The position numbers and the translations under genes were made by a program. Source: Theocolax elegans (lineage: Eukaryota > Arthropoda > Insecta > Hymenoptera > Cerocephalidae). From it: a DNA stretch of 64,000 nt. Shown here one piece after another: positions 1-9,891 of this stretch. Position 1 is the first letter of the stretch, and the number at the start of each line of letters is the position of its first letter. The notes under the pieces were generated by a model. It ran no database searches, had not been told where the DNA came from, and worked only from the letters and a program-made list of their open reading frames with translations. Location of the stretch: contig CM047429.1 in NCBI GenBank assembly GCA_026168455.1, positions 9,761,125-9,825,124 on the forward strand, written 5' to 3'.

Positions 1-787
1 ATAAGCCATTCATTCGGTTAAGCCAAAAGACAAGAAATCTAGTTCAATTATTCGTATTTATGCCGATTTACGAATTGTAAAAATTTGGATAAAACGCTAC
101 TAACCATAATATCCTAGGAAGTTCGTCCGGTGGACGAAGGCGGGCGGAATGTTCGCGCTTATTAGCGCTTTTTATATATTAAAATGTTTATTTTTAAACA
201 ATAAAGTTTTAAAATTCTTGTATTATAAATTTAGACACATTTCATCGGTTTATCAACTAGTATCTTCGAAAATATGTATTACATCTAAAATAATACAAAA
301 AGAAATAAGTTTGAGAGAGTTATTCGTGTAGAACCTAAAATCGAGTCGCACGGTATAATTGAATAATAAAGAAAAACCCGAGCGCGGGGATTTCCCCAAC
401 ATATGTGCTACAACGGATAAAGCTTACAATTCGTGTAAGAACGTGTATACTCTAGGTAATAAAGGAAGGCGAAGCGACGCCGCGCATAGCTTCGAACATA
501 TGATGAACATATGATCGTCCTCCGATACATGGAGTATATTCGGTACGTTGGGGTAACGCTACCTGAGAGGGTTAGGTTCGAGGCAGAGTGCGTCCTCTCT
601 TTCGCATGGCAGTATGTTGCGAGTTGTTGACGAGACAACATTGACACTTCGTCTCGAGTGGTCAAACGGGTTGAATAGGGAATCGTCCGTGCTCTTTTTC
701 GGTATATATATATATATATATTGTCGCGCGGATAGTAAGTAAGGTGAAGTCACGCGGACTTACCTCATAAGGTGTATTCGAGACTGT
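1..787. other. Gene-free AT-rich flank
   Basis: I see no coding region here. The short open frames have no recognisable domains. There is a perfect 7-bp hairpin at 122-138 (TTCGTCC, loop GGT, GGACGAA) and a (TA)n tract at about 703-722. No function is proposed. Confidence 0.5.
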
Positions 788-1158
788 GTGCGTGCGTGGT
801 CCTTTATAGACTGTTTTTGTGAAGCATAAGATGTTTTATTTGGTTTGTGGTTCGGCGATAGTGGTTCGCTGCTAACCTTTGGGAGGTTCGGCGATAGTGT
901 TCACTGCTAACCGTTATTGGAAGGTCCAGCGATAGGGTTCACTGCCAACCATGGTTATAAGGTTCGGCGAGAGCGAATCCACTGCCAACCGGTGTGGTGC
1001 GGTACGGCAAGAGTGCGTCCACTGCTAACCGTTGTTGTGAGGTTCGGCGATAGTGCGACCACTGCTAACCGCTAGTTTCTTAACGTGCTTGTTATCACCG
1101 ATCGACTAGGCGATCGACGGAAAATTTAAAGTTACTGGATGAAGGACCACGACGCACC
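788..1158. repeat. Six-unit hairpin array inside a closing inverted repeat
   Basis: Six related units start at 849, 885, 923, 961, 1001 and 1041 (28-30 bp each, period 36-40 bp). Each begins GGTT/GGTC/GGTA and ends AACC. The typical unit is GGTTCGGCGATAGTG, a short variable loop, then CACTGCTAACC, so it can fold as GGTT/AACC plus GC/GC plus AGTG/CACT. The array is bracketed by a 13-bp inverted repeat: GTGCGT-GGTCCTT at 792-804 pairs with AAGGACC at 1142-1148 and ACGCAC at 1152-1157, leaving a 3-nt bulge. On paper this is one closing stem with six internal hairpins. The repeat is seen in the sequence; any RNA role is inference. A simple tandem satellite is the alternative. Confidence 0.75.
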
Positions 1159-1523
1159 AGTACAAGACGTCAACACTCAAATTCGTAAATATATAGATTA
1201 AGTGAATGATCATTCGCGTTAGATTCATACTGTAAGTTATTTAATATTAATAATCACTTTGTTAACTATTATAGTTACTTATCACGTTTTATGCATATTT
1301 ATACAGTAATTGTAATATAATTTAATGTATTTATTGTAATTAATTCCTGTATACCAAAGCTTTTTCCCCACTTCAACTGGGGTTTTTTAACGCTGGTATT
1401 TGTTTAAATAAATATTTTATTCATTTTATATTAACTTTAATCACTGTATATCATTTCTTAATTTACCTTAGCACGATTCCTCACTCTATTCCTTCAGACT
1501 CACGTATATTAGTTTTTAATGTT
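1159..1523. other. Gene-free spacer
   Basis: AT-rich sequence between the hairpin array and the gag ORF. A short CCCC..GGGG hairpin followed by Ts lies near 1366-1388. Nothing else is recognised. Confidence 0.4.
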
Positions 1524-2690
1524 TTAATCGACAAACACTTTGATAGAATTAAAATTTTCTCCGCGCGCACAAGTTAAAGCTTCCCCATATAAACGCATTC
1601 GAATAAGTTTTGTTAATTCTTTCTCGTACTCCGACGGTAAAATTTCTTTTGCTTCATTGCATCCGTCCAAAAATTGTGATAAATTTATGTTATGACCGTT
1701 AAACCGCGGTATTAAATCTAGAGCGTCCTTTAGCGATAAACCTCGAATTTGAGACGTCATTGTTTTATTGTTAATTTGTTTTTTAACTTCACTCCTATCT
1801 AGTTTATTTGGTTTTGTTCCGGTGCTTGTTCTTAATTCGTTTAAATTAATTTTATTAAATAATTCGTCTTTAATCTTAGAAGAGTTTGCTTGTTCGGGTG
1901 ATTTTTTAATTAATTGCTTATCGAAGGGAATTATAAAATCTGTCGCGCCTTGAATTAGTTTTTCGTCGAGTACTTTCGCCGTGTCTGTCACTAGTGCCTT
2001 TGCTTCCTCAGTCTCTTTTTCGATCGGTGCGGAAAAAATATTTAACGCGCCTTTAATCTTATTTATGATACCTTGAAAAGTTGTCCCTTTTTTTACACTT
2101 TCTTGTAAACTTTCTATGATTTTAGGTTCCTCGAGATAAGAATCTAACAATTCTTTTTTTACTTCAGTCGCGAGCCGTTTTCTTACCGAGCTTATAACGT
2201 TATCCGGTGTTAAAATCAATGGTTCATATGGACGATAAATTGGGGCTGGCGTACTAAAATCTACAGGATTATTCGCGATAAGTTCTTTTTGTTCCTCGTA
2301 ATTCAAAACTGCGGGTTTTAAACTAAAATGTTTTACGCGTGTGGGAATAATTATTGTGTCTTCTTGTTCGTCTTCACTAACTTCGGAAATAGAAAGATCA
2401 GTTGGAAAAAAAGGGTCTCTATATTCAAAATCGCGAGGTATTTTTATAGATAACGAAATATTTGCTGCACTTTTTTCTAGTCTATCCTTTAAATAATTTA
2501 TTTCTTTTGTCAAATTTTGCACTGTTTCCCTAGGAGTTTTAGTTAAATCGAGAGTATCGAGAGTCTGAACTTTTTCTTTGTATAAATTTAATAACGTATC
2601 ATTCATAGAAAATTCTAAACTCGTGTTTCTTTGTTTATTTACATAACAATCAGTATTTTTAGGCGAACCTGACATTTTACTTCTAAACAC
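1524..2690 (-). CDS. Truncated Gypsy-type Gag protein
   Basis: A 388-residue ORF with no zinc knuckle. The N-terminal half is polar and probably helical. The last ~55 residues, around LIPRFNGHNINLSQFLDGC and ending near LTKLIRMRLYGEAL, resemble the start of the capsid-like core of Gag from errantivirus/Gypsy-type retrotransposons. Gag would assemble the particle that carries element RNA. Upstream on this strand is a primer-binding site at 2732-2749, so ORF order and orientation fit a retroelement. The ORF stops soon after the core begins, and no pol follows at lower coordinates, so the element is truncated. The start was taken as the first Met; a second at residue 6 is equally possible. Gag is a family-level call from pattern, not from a search. 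Confidence 0.6.
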   Translation of the reverse strand: MFRSKMSGSPKNTDCYVNKQRNTSLEFSMNDTLLNLYKEKVQTLDTLDLTKTPRETVQNLTKEINYLKDRLEKSAANISLSIKIPRDFEYRDPFFPTDLSISEVSEDEQEDTIIIPTRVKHFSLKPAVLNYEEQKELIANNPVDFSTPAPIYRPYEPLILTPDNVISSVRKRLATEVKKELLDSYLEEPKIIESLQESVKKGTTFQGIINKIKGALNIFSAPIEKETEEAKALVTDTAKVLDEKLIQGATDFIIPFDKQLIKKSPEQANSSKIKDELFNKINLNELRTSTGTKPNKLDRSEVKKQINNKTMTSQIRGLSLKDALDLIPRFNGHNINLSQFLDGCNEAKEILPSEYEKELTKLIRMRLYGEALTCARGENFNSIKVFVD

Positions 2691-2731
2691 ATTATTCCTT
2701 TAATCTCTTTTTTTCTCTCAAAAATCTGAGT

Positions 2732-2749
2732 TTCCCGGCCGATGCACCA
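2732..2749 (-). other. Retroelement primer-binding site (tRNA-Gly type)
   Basis: The plus strand here is identical in pattern to the 3' end of a tRNA-Gly (TTCCCGGCCGATGCACCA, including CCA). On the minus strand it is therefore a primer-binding site beginning TGG. It lies 42 bp upstream of the gag ORF, as expected for a minus-strand LTR element. Confidence 0.7.
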
Positions 2750-2950
2750 AATTTATTATAATAATTAATACAATCTGTCACGTCCAGACTTGCACCAATT
2801 ACCATAAAAAATATTACAAGAAGGCAAATGGTTAATAAACCATTCGCGTTCCTTTCGCTCTTGTTTGACTAGGACTAGCCTTACGTCTCCGGGAGTAGCG
2901 AGCGAAGTTATTTTGAGAGTAGAGATGCAGGATATAATGTGGGATAAATA
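2750..2950 (-). repeat. Probable 5' LTR portion of the truncated Gypsy element
   Basis: Sequence immediately upstream of the primer-binding site on the minus strand should be the end of the 5' LTR. Its outer boundary cannot be set because no matching 3' LTR is visible in the window. The right limit is approximate. Confidence 0.35.
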
Positions 2951-3445
2951 AAATAATATATGTTTTATTTCGTATTAATTATGCATTATTTATTTAAATA
3001 TAATATACTGTTTTTCTTTAAATGAACACGTGAAACTAAACTATTACAGCTTTTTAATGGGCAAAAACACATAAATTTACACTATTTTATTAACAATTGT
3101 ATAAAATTATTTAAGTCGAATAACGATTAATTTTGATTAAATAAACAAATGTACGGCGAACATATTAACACATTATAGAATAAAAAAATACACAAGGTTA
3201 TTTTATTATAAACATTAATAATCAATAATTGAAATAGGAATCATTATAAGTAAATGCAGATAAAATAAAAAAATGGTTGTCGTTTAAAACATGAATTATA
3301 GTTAATAAATTGTATGTAATAATAATTGTTTTAAAAGAAAAACGGTTGGTTCAGCAATCGAAATAACATAAAATATCAGGTTGCCTTTACGAATAATACA
3401 AGCGTATAGATAGCCGAAAAGAATATACCTTAAGTACCCAAATAT
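2951..3445. other. Gene-free AT-rich spacer
   Basis: No ORF, repeat boundary or RNA gene recognised. Confidence 0.4.
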
Positions 3446-3454
3446 ATAGATATA

Positions 3455-3496
<42 letters not shown>
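3446..3496. repeat. (TA)n microsatellite
   Basis: A run of TA/TG dinucleotides. It directly abuts the dispersed repeat that follows. Confidence 0.9.
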
Positions 3497-3499
<3 letters not shown>

Positions 3500-3695
3500 A
3501 TATTCGGTGAGGAACGAAGGTCCGCCTTGAACGTGGGTAGCGGTGTCAGATTGCCGTATAATGTCCTGCTAGACCTGCGGGCGTCGACGTTAGATATGTA
3601 TGCTGTTGGAGCTCGACGATTTCCAGATGTCGAAGTCGTAGTTCCTCGACTATGGTTTGTAGATGTCAATGATACGTCTCGATTCCTCTTGTGAT
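3497..3695 (+). repeat. Dispersed repeat R1, copy 1
   Basis: This segment is a diverged homologue of 27190-27448 on the opposite strand. Shared landmarks in order are TGAGGA.CG, TGTCA, GTCC.GCTAGAC.TGCGG, CGTCG.CGTTA, CCAGATGTCGAA, and CGTAGTT followed by TGGT.TGTAGATG. Both copies start next to a TA-rich microsatellite. No protein domain is seen. It may be the end of an unclassified element. Confidence 0.6.
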
Positions 3696-4649
3696 TTCTA
3701 ATACGTATTACTTAAAGTTCAAGTAGCAGAGCCACGCCCTCGGATAAAAATCAAAGAGTTGTCCAGCAGAGCTTCGCCTTGCGAAAGCTTTAGATGAAAA
3801 TTTAGGAGTGCCTGTGTCTCTTCTGGGTCCTCTTTATATACCCTAAAATCCTATGCATCTGTCCTTGTCTTACGCTTCGCCTTGTCTTACACTTTGCCTT
3901 ATATGGAGATGTGTAAGTAGTTCTCGATTTTTCTGTGCTTGCACCCGATTAGACCGTTAGATGTGCGTAATTAAAAATTATCGAATCCCATGCATTTTCT
4001 GTATCGCTTCGTAGTTGATTCGGAGAATTTTTTGTCTCCCTTTTATACTGCGACGTTATCCAAAGAACGGCTTAATTTATTACTTCCTTCTAATGCTCGA
4101 ATTTTCTAGTCGATGTTTCCCATTGCCGGTTCTTCTACGAGCATTGATTTTATAGTGCAGTACAAAAAAAACTCTTGCGCAACCCTTCGTTTCGATCTCA
4201 CTATCGGCGATCCCGCTTATACGCGTATTGGCTTCGAATAATATCTTTAACTCTACTTATCAATCTCTATTTCGTTTGAAACACTCGTAAACTAATCTGT
4301 CCCTTAGCTCTATAAATTATATTTTATATTACTGCACTTACTTAGAACCATTCCTTATCAACCTTATTTCGTTTTTCTTCTACGCCGTATTTTTATTCTA
4401 AACTACGCAGTACTTTTGTACGAAAAATAATAATATAATTTTCGTCGGGACGCGACACTATAACTTAATTCGATATTTAGATTCTGAATAGGTTTTAAAA
4501 ACACGTAAAATAAAATGCTATTTATATAGAAAAATAAATTTATTTATTTGGCTTATAATTATATCACAAATATCAATAAAGCTACTATAATTTTATTAAT
4601 CTACTATTAATACTGATTATTACATTAAACTAAAATAAATACTACTTTA
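3696..4649. other. Gene-free region
   Basis: Contains locally repeated phrases such as CTTCGCCTTG and CTTACGCTTCGCCTTGTC near 3760-3900. No coding sequence is supported. Confidence 0.35.
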
Positions 4650-5086
4650 TTAAGTTACAGTAAAAATAATGATATTCTTTTGGAATGTTATGTTCATTAG
4701 AGTTTCTAAGTCCTTTTTTTCATTGTCCAAGAACAAGTTCTCAGTATAACATTTTTTTAAATCTTTACGTTTAAAAGTTCCTCGCAATGATTGGACTTGA
4801 CCTTTATAATTATATTTAAATATCAACCGTGGCATTTTCAACAATTATTTCGCATACTTGCGAAATTTTTATTTTCTTCCAAACATTCTTTTCGGACATT
4901 TCGGAAAAGTCGAGTACATGATTTTGATTTATTTCATTTACAAGATATTTGGGTAATGTAATTTTCGCTTCTTTCATTATGCAGTGCCACGTTGCCTGAT
5001 CAAATATTCATCGATATTTAGCTGCATTTTCTATAACAGAGTGCATAGCATCTCCGTCGGTTTGCGTGTGACTTTTTACAAGATAC
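4650..5086 (-). pseudogene. Exon 4 (C-terminal) of the DNCGGQNRN-family pseudogene
   Basis: The acceptor is TTATAG at 5087-5092. The frame opens with a segment resembling FLVxGHTQNEGDxMHS of this family (here LVKSHTQTDGDAMHS). An in-frame TGA lies at 5009-5011, about 25 codons in. The frame stays open afterwards to about 4840, where a one-base shift is needed to enter the frame that carries MPRLIFKYNYKGQ and a typical Lys/Leu-rich C-terminus ending at 4650. The two lesions make it non-functional as read. Confidence 0.7.
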
Positions 5087-5986
5087 CTATAATAAAATTT
5101 AACTACGTTAATATAAAACAATTTTTATTATATTTATAATTTTTTATAAAATTCAATATTCATTCTTCTTTTTCTTTAAGTCGAATTTAATTAGAACGCT
5201 AGTTCGTTAAACTAGAATTAATATGTGAAATTAAAACTATAAAAGCTAGAATTAAAAACACCTTCTTAGGAGCTGTTTTTAATTAAATACTTTTTGTTCC
5301 AGAAACTTAGCCCCAAAAATTTAATAATGAAAAAACAAAATAATTAAAATGAAAATCTATAGCTAAAAATATGAAGACGAATAATATACTTTTCTGAAAA
5401 TGGTCTGCATTTAGTTTGATAGATGCTATGATTATTAAACAGAAGTACTTGTCGATTCTTGTTTGAATTCAGTATTTTCAATTGCAGAAACTTTTTATGA
5501 AAGTTAAGTAACATATAAATGTTTAATTAAAATATTTGATAGGCATTCTTATGTTTAAACAGAAATACTTGTAAGTTATATTTTGATTTCAATATTTTCA
5601 ATTGCAGAAACTTTTTTAGAGTCATACGCCTAGTTATTTCTTAATAAAAAAATTTTAAGTAACTGTTTAAGTAGAAAAAAAGATGTGAGTAAGTAATAAA
5701 GGTATTTAACTATTAGATAATATTTTCATAGTGCTATTACAATCACTTACGAATTTTTACATTTTTTAAAAATAGTAAAAAGGGGAGAACTTCGTATTTT
5801 ATTGATTTTGCACAAATGAATATTATTATAAAATTGTTTATTTATTGCTGCAAGTCATAGCAGTGCTAACATTTAAAAAGTAAATGTACACTTTACTTTT
5901 TTGCAAAAAATTTCTGTACATACTTTAATAGTATTATTTACACAATTTTGTATAATACAAAATATTTTAATTGAACTAACTAGTAC
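5087..5986 (-). other. Intron 3 of the DNCGGQNRN-family pseudogene
   Basis: About 900 bp between the donor GTACTA at 5985-5986 and the acceptor at 5087-5088. It contains a diverged internal repeat (the phrase TATTTTCAATTGCAGAAACTTTTT occurs near 5470-5500 and 5590-5615). No ORF of note. Confidence 0.5.
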
Positions 5987-6139
5987 CTGTGTATAATTTT
6001 TACTTGAAAATCAGCAGCTGCTCTCAAATACATTGTGTACAATATCTGATTGCGGTTTTGTCCACCACAATTATCGCTGTAAAAACGAAATTCTTTAACT
6101 CCATTTAAAGATTTTTTAACAATAAAGTGCCACAAACAG
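5987..6139 (-). pseudogene. Exon 3 with the YSDNCGGQNRN motif
   Basis: This exon carries the family hallmark YSDNCGGQNRN followed by a hydrophobic segment and ends at CAG|GTACTAG. The Asp in SDNC sits where many DDE-type enzymes place a catalytic Asp after a beta strand; that reading is inference. Two adjacent acceptors (ACAG and CTAG at 6140-6145) are possible; the CTAG one keeps frame with exon 2. Compared with family members a short stretch before SCLW seems missing. The exon itself has no stop. Confidence 0.7.
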
Positions 6140-6350
6140 CTAGCTGTAATAAAAAAAATGAAATGTTTAAATAAATGTAAAAAAGTTGAAAATATATACA
6201 ACATTTGATTGATTACGTATCATTTGATTGACATTTGATTGATACGTAACAACGACGTTATTTGAATTAACAGAAGTCGTTAATTTATTTTGAATTAATG
6301 AATTAATTTTTATACGAGTATTAGAAACTAATCATTAAGGAAAAATATAC

Positions 6351-6921
6351 CTATTTACTAATAACGACATATTGTAAATAGTAAAATTATATACAGCAAT
6401 CTTGCGCTTGTAGTACATTGAAGAACTTGCAGTATGAGGTAAATTTAATACTTTCTGTAAATCATACGAAGCACAGCAAATAAGGTCGTTTTGCTTCGTC
6501 TCTCTTCTTTATCCTGAGACATAAACTCTCGAGCAATCTTTTTATTTGTTAAATGAAGATTAAAAGACTCATACTCCATTTTCTTTTCTTCATTTGATAA
6601 ATGTACGTACGAAGAGCAAATATCGCATACATCTTTCTTTGGTTTATGAAAATAATAATTGAACTCTGTGTTAAATACAAATCTGTATCGATATTCTAAA
6701 GCAATATTAGCACATTCAGGTTTTTTAGCTATCCAGTCTTTACACTCTCGGTACATTTGCTCAATGCTTAAATGTTATGGCAAATATTGCCTCGCTACGA
6801 TCAATTTGAAACATGCTTCCAGGTGCATTTATTTTTTTCTTTCTTGTAATTGTATGTAACCATTTCTTAGAAATCGCTGTTTTAAAATAGAAATTTATAA
6901 ATAAATAAAATACAAATTTTA
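6351..6921 (-). pseudogene. Exon 2, duplicate copy 1 (with internal deletion)
   Basis: First copy of a tandem duplication. It encodes the same 103-residue open stretch as copy 2, including FHKPKKDVCDICSSY. It lacks about 124 bp present in copy 2 (7325-7448), so its N-terminal part is out of frame. It retains the premature TAA just upstream of the HLSIEQMY segment. Past the open stretch, the frame carrying DLQKVLNLPHTASSSMYY is reached only by a one-base shift; this runs to a GTATAT donor near 6350. Shared lesions show that decay began before the duplication. Confidence 0.75.
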
Positions 6922-7575
6922 TACAGCAATCTTGCGCTTGTAGTACATTGAAGAACTTGCAGTATGAGGTAAATTTAATACTTTCTGTAAATCATACGAA
7001 GCACAGCAAATAAGGTCGTTTTGCTTCGTCTCTCTTCTTTATCCTGAGACATAAACTCTCGAGCAATCTTTTTATTTGTTAAATGAAGATTAAAAGACTC
7101 ATACTCCATTTTCTTTTCTTCATTTGATAAATGTACGTACGAAGAGCAAATATCGCATACATCTTTCTTTGGTTTATGAAAATAATAATTGAACTCTGTG
7201 TTAAATACAAATCTGTATCGATATTCTAAAGCAATATTAGCACATTCAGGTTTTTTAGCTATCCAGTCTTTACACTCTCGGTACATTTGCTCAATGCTTA
7301 AATGTTATGGCAAATATTGCCTCGTGCTACTTGCCCTACAATAATGCAATTCTATTTTTTCGTATGATTCAATGTGTTGAATCATGGACGAATGGAATCA
7401 ATAATTGCTAATGTTATTTTTTTGATTTATCTGGTGTTTGCTATGCGTATCAATTTGAAACATGCTTCCAGGTGCATTTATTTTTTTCTTTCTTGTAATT
7501 GTATGTAACCATTTCTTAGAAATCGCTGTTTTAAAATAGAAATTTATAAATAAATAAAATACAAATTTTATACTA
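6922..7575 (-). pseudogene. Exon 2, duplicate copy 2 (longer copy)
   Basis: Starts after the acceptor TTTTAAAACAG at 7526-7536 and joins exon 1 in phase. In one frame it reads through FQIDTHSKHQINQKNN, an in-frame TGA, a segment with IELHYCRASSTRQYLP, an in-frame TAA, and then the open 103-residue stretch with FHKPKKDVCDICSSY ending at 6975. These match the order of segments in the family. The nucleotide match to copy 1 is near-identical over the shared part, so the duplication is recent relative to the stop codons. Confidence 0.75.
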
Positions 7576-8560
7576 TCATTTTTAGGCATGACCGCTATGT
7601 ACATAGGAGTGCCTTATAGTTTTGTCATCCAGAAAAAGTGGTTTTCCTCAAATATCTCAAATAATTTTTCATCGATTAGCTGAAATTTTAAGGGTAGTTT
7701 TCTCAACCCGTGGGATTCGCATGGTCCTATTTCTAGCAATACCGAAAAATCCCCATTTAAAGTACATCGCTTTTTACATTTCCGGGAAAAACAGTTTTTT
7801 AACATTAATTGTAAATATCTCGAAATGCGCAATTCCTACACAAAAACTTCTGTGGAACGAAATGTTCGTATTGAAAATACGAAACTTTTTTCCGTGTAAC
7901 GCATTACATGTTCTCAACTATTTTTGAGGCTAGAACATCGCAAAGGCGGTTATATTAAAAATACAAAAACTATTGTTCCACAAAAATCTCAAAAAGGTGT
8001 TAAGCGATTTAGCTGAAACGTTGAGGATAGTTTACTCTTTACTAGAGATCCTTATGATTCTATTTCTAATAACATCCATGCAAACAATTTAAAGTTATGA
8101 CGAAGTTTTTGTTTTCGTAAAAATGGTTTTGATGCAACAAAACGAAGACTTTAAATCCTACATAAAAACTTTAAATGGACGAAATGTTCGTCTCACAATT
8201 ACAAAACTTTTGTCTATAGTACACTTTGCAATCCGAGAAGAATTTCTCGAGATAAATACGTACAAACGATTAAAATAATGCATAATTATCAAAATTACAC
8301 GTTTTTCCACAATTAACCAACAAACTTTAAATGTACGAAACGTTCTTTTTTTCGATATGAAACTTTGTGATTCGAGATGAATTTTTTTTAGTATAAATAT
8401 AACAAGATATTATTTGCACGAATTCGCTCTCTGATCTAATGGCGTGCAAATCTCCAGATATTGAGGTAACTCTAACTACTGTAGCGAAGACTTTTTTTGC
8501 TCTAATCGGTACTGCTGCTGAAATCGTCGATTTCATCTATCTCCAGATCCATCTCTTGAA
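7576..8560. repeat. Diverged internal repeats, non-coding
   Basis: Phrases recur in the same order, such as ACGAAATGTTCGT / ACGAAACGTTC followed by ACGAAACTTT or ACAAAACTTTTG, near 7858, 8180 and 8336. CTCAAA..TTT.AGCTGAAA followed by AGGATAGTTT..CT occurs near 7656 and 7990. It looks like an old repeat built from related units. No coding potential seen. Confidence 0.45.
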
Positions 8561-8878
8561 TTTCATGGAGTTTATTGACGTTGATGTGTGACGCTAAAAT
8601 ACATAAAAATTCTTCTATCTTAAGAAAAACATAAAGTTTAATTTAAGATTAAAAATATATATGATCATGTGAAGCTCATGCACGCTGCAATTTACAATAT
8701 TATGAATAAATAAAAATATCTAGTTTTATTTATCAGCGTCGCAGGTTTTTGTCCAATAATTGGGGGCAAGTACGATTGACCGGTTGCAGATTCCAGAAAA
8801 GCGAGTGTCAATTCCAACAGTAAACGTATGTATCATTTCGAATGATGATCATAGTATTTTTCAAGATCGAGAGGCATT

Positions 8879-9160
8879 TCATTTTCGTTGAACGTTTATC
8901 CCGTTTTGTCGGTCGTCTTGAGAACTTCGTCGAATCGGAAAATTTGAGCGCATATTAGTAAACTTTTGAATGAATCGTGCGTACATGTATTTACGATGGT
9001 GTTTCAACGGTAAACTTTCGAACGAATTGATGCTGTCGATATAGCGAGCAGGAAGTGGCGGTGGATAATTTCCTAGCTCCAGCGTTTCCATTGCTTTGTA
9101 CATTATTATACGCAGTCTGTCGTAGGATATTCGGTATCCCTCGCAAACCCTTTCTTGCAA
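8879..9160 (-). CDS. Possible terminal exon, function unknown
   Basis: A 93-residue open frame containing YRISYDRLRIIMYKAMETLE and ending RRSSQDDRQNGINVQRK. Its composition looks protein-like, with helical Leu/Ile/Arg patterning. An AG acceptor-like site after a TTTTAATTTTG tract lies just upstream. No family was recognised and no neighbouring exon was found. It could be a chance frame or a fragment of a mobile element. Confidence 0.25.
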   Translation of the reverse strand: MQERVCEGYRISYDRLRIIMYKAMETLELGNYPPPLPARYIDSINSFESLPLKHHRKYMYARFIQKFTNMRSNFPIRRSSQDDRQNGINVQRK

Positions 9161-9198
9161 AATTAAAAATAAATTTTTAAAATACTTTGGGACTTGGA

Positions 9199-9238
9199 GT
9201 CCCTGATGAGGAGCAGCAGCGAGCTCGAAACGTCGGAC
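9199..9238 (+). ncRNA. Hammerhead-ribozyme-like motif, type I with minimal stem III
   Basis: The order is GTCC (9199-9202), CTGATGA (9203-9209), a stem-loop with GAGC 9211-9214 pairing GCTC 9223-9226, GAAA (9227-9230), C, GTC (9232-9234) and GGAC (9235-9238). GTCC and GGAC pair as stem I, and CTGATGA plus GAAA are the conserved core. Stem III would be only the self-complementary ACGT, so cleavage would need a dimer. Such minimal hammerheads are known from Penelope-like retroelements. One unpaired G between the core and stem II is a deviation. It may be a decayed element end. Confidence 0.55.
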
Positions 9239-9239
9239 A

Positions 9240-9887
9240 TCATATTTGGGGTTAGTAGATTTTTGGTGCAGGGGGGCAGTCAGATTGCTTTATTAATAAT
9301 TTGTTTTTATGTTTAGTTAGTGTTTTTATATTTTATATTTTATATTTTTTATTTTTATTTTTATAGATTCTTCGGGGGTGATTATAAGTAGGGGCAATCT
9401 GATTGCCCATATAATTGACTGTAAGACCGATAAAAATATTAATTAATTTAGTTATACTACAGTCGACATAAGTAATATTTTATTAATATTATTACCCCTT
9501 CAATGTGCTAATCTTGATCATTATCACGAGGTACCCAATTCGATAAAGAAATGAACTTGGCACTTGGTACTATAGGCATTTGCATAAAATTCAGCACCGA
9601 TTGTATATTCAGTTCACAGTTGAGCATTAATGTAATACCTTTGAATGTTAGAACCAAACATGGTTTTGTTGGTTCACCCGATAAACAATACTACAAATAG
9701 TGATAATGTTTTTACAACATAATTTTAAATTATTACTTTACATAAAAAAAATTTATATTTGTTAAAGCATACTGTATAAACAACTAAAGTGTAAATATAC
9801 TATAAATAATCAATCAACTATAAATATCACATTTGGTAGCAAAACAGTTAAATTATTTAATAAATAATGATACAAAAAGTCTAATTT
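9240..9887. other. Gene-free AT-rich spacer
   Basis: Between the ribozyme-like motif and the left TTAA of the piggyBac element. T-rich and low in complexity near 9320-9365. No feature recognised. Confidence 0.4.
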
Positions 9888-9891
9888 TTAA

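Noticed and set aside
1360..1392. CCCC..GGGG hairpin followed by Ts, like a bacterial terminator
   Set aside because: All context is eukaryotic and no transcription unit ends here.
3430..3694. Overlapping open frames on both strands through the TA tract
   Set aside because: Their N- or C-termini are Tyr-Ile runs from the microsatellite, and the rest is repeat R1.
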